Shown here: positions 6,012 through 6,273 of the stretch, one piece after another
Numbering within the stretch: the first letter of the stretch is position 1
How the letters are laid out: every line of letters begins with the position of its first letter
Source: Tannerella sp.
GTDB taxonomy: Bacteria; Bacteroidota; Bacteroidia; Bacteroidales; Tannerellaceae
NCBI GenBank assembly: GCA_031259505.1
Contig: JAIRLL010000252.1
Location: 1-6,273 of the forward strand
Length of the DNA: 6,273 nucleotides
Reading direction: 5' to 3'
Position numbers and translations under genes: made by a program
Notes under the pieces: generated by a model
The model's input: only the letters and a program-made list of their open reading frames with translations
Told to the model about the DNA's origin: nothing
Databases searched by the model: none

Positions 6012-6100
6012 CGTCATTGCGAGGGCGTAGCCCGAAGCAATCCGGGTTCGTGTCCGGCGCTGGATTGCTTCCTGCTTCGCGCCTCGCAGTCGCAGTGACG
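6012..6100. repeat. Palindromic dispersed-type repeat element (CGTCATTGCGAGG...)
   Basis: An 89-bp imperfect palindrome lies in the gap after the lactonase. The ends CGTCATTGCGA (6012-6022) and TCGCAGTGACG (6090-6100) pair with one wobble position. The inner arms GAAGCAATCC (6034-6043) and GGATTGCTTC (6062-6071) pair perfectly. A small side hairpin GGGC-GTA-GCCC lies at 6023-6033. The motif CGTCATTGCGAG with GAAGCAATCC is, from memory, a recurrent intergenic repeat in many bacterial genomes. No coding capacity is evident. It could be a non-autonomous mobile palindrome or a transcript-end structure. GCGTCAT at 6011-6017 recurs at 6112-6118. Confidence 0.75.
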
Positions 6101-6129
6101 GAGCGTATCCGGCGTCATCTTTTTTTTTT
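6097..6129 (+). terminator. Hairpin plus ten-T tract after the lactonase
   Basis: CGGA (6099-6102) pairs with TCCG (6108-6111), and GACG/CGTC can pair as an alternative. The larger palindrome ends at 6100. Ten T residues follow at 6120-6129. Together these could form a rho-independent terminator for the lactonase unit. The immediate stem is short, so the strength is uncertain. Confidence 0.5.
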
Positions 6130-6151
6130 GCGTCGCCATGCGAAAATAATT

Positions 6152-6181
6152 TTTGTGTGAATATAAAAAGCGCTAACTTTA
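6152..6181 (+). promoter_or_regulatory. Bacteroidota-type promoter for the Rpn-family gene
   Basis: TTTG at 6152-6155 and TAACTTTA at 6174-6181 are separated by 18 bases and match the -33/-7 pattern except for the last base (A instead of G). The ATG at 6201 is 19 bases further on, preceded by GGAAG. Confidence 0.55.
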
Positions 6182-6200
6182 CAGCAAAAATACGGAAGAC

Positions 6201-6273
6201 ATGAATGAAGACATCAGCATGAACGTAGAGCGGTTAAATCCGCTGAATGACTGGCTGTTCATGAAATACATGA
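6201..6273 (+). CDS. Rpn family nuclease/transposase-like protein, 5' fragment
   Basis: Only the first 24 codons lie in the window; the frame is open at the right edge. The product contains R-L-N-P-L-N-D-W-L-F-M-K-Y-M, which resembles the conserved start of the Rpn (recombination-promoting nuclease) / PD-(D/E)XK nuclease family transposase proteins abundant in Bacteroidales. In that family the N-terminal NPxxDxxFK-like segment precedes the nuclease core. Catalytic residues lie beyond the window. Full-length members are usually about 280-320 residues. The start at 6201 is supported by GGAAG upstream and by a promoter-like sequence at 6152-6181. A palindromic repeat lies upstream, but nothing here shows that the gene itself has moved. 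The assignment rests on a short stretch. Confidence 0.7.
   Translation, partial: MNEDISMNVERLNPLNDWLFMKYM

Noticed and set aside
5977..6200. tRNA or small RNA gene in the gap after the lactonase
   Set aside because: The paired arms do not form a cloverleaf and no TTCGANNC-type arm is present; a palindromic repeat explains the structure.

Overview
The window looks like the chromosome of a member of the Bacteroidota, most likely Bacteroidales. Two intergenic sites fit the Bacteroidota promoter pattern (a TTG-type -33 box and a TAnnTTTG-like -7 box). Start codons sit in A/T-rich leaders without strong Shine-Dalgarno sequences. The last gene begins like the Rpn-type nuclease/transposase proteins common in that order. 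Base composition is about half G+C. I cannot name a genus.

Every gene lies on the + strand. Bases 1-147 are seven tandem copies of a 21-bp unit that run off the left edge. A sugar-type MFS transporter follows (184-1341). After a 123-base gap containing two short inverted repeats comes a tight run of four catabolic genes separated by only 12-18 bases: a small cupin (1465-1881), an RraA/HMG-aldolase family protein (1894-2586), a glucose-dehydrogenase-like SDR (2605-3411) and a divergent UxuA-like dehydratase (3425-4486). A second unit starts from a good Bacteroidota promoter at 4595-4625. It holds a 59-residue ORF with a Tat-type signal (4649-4828), whose stop overlaps the start of a Pgl-type beta-propeller lactonase (4825-5976). 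The 224-base gap after it contains a palindromic repeat element (6012-6100), a T-rich terminator candidate and a promoter for a truncated Rpn-family gene (6201 to the window end).

Read together, the enzymes could form a non-phosphorylative sugar or sugar-acid route: import by the MFS carrier, oxidation of an aldose to a lactone by the SDR, lactone opening by the propeller protein, dehydration of the aldonate by the UxuA-like enzyme, and retro-aldol cleavage of the 2-keto-3-deoxy acid by the RraA-type aldolase, with the cupin in an unknown accessory step. The family assignments rest on visible motifs. The pathway order and the substrate are inference.
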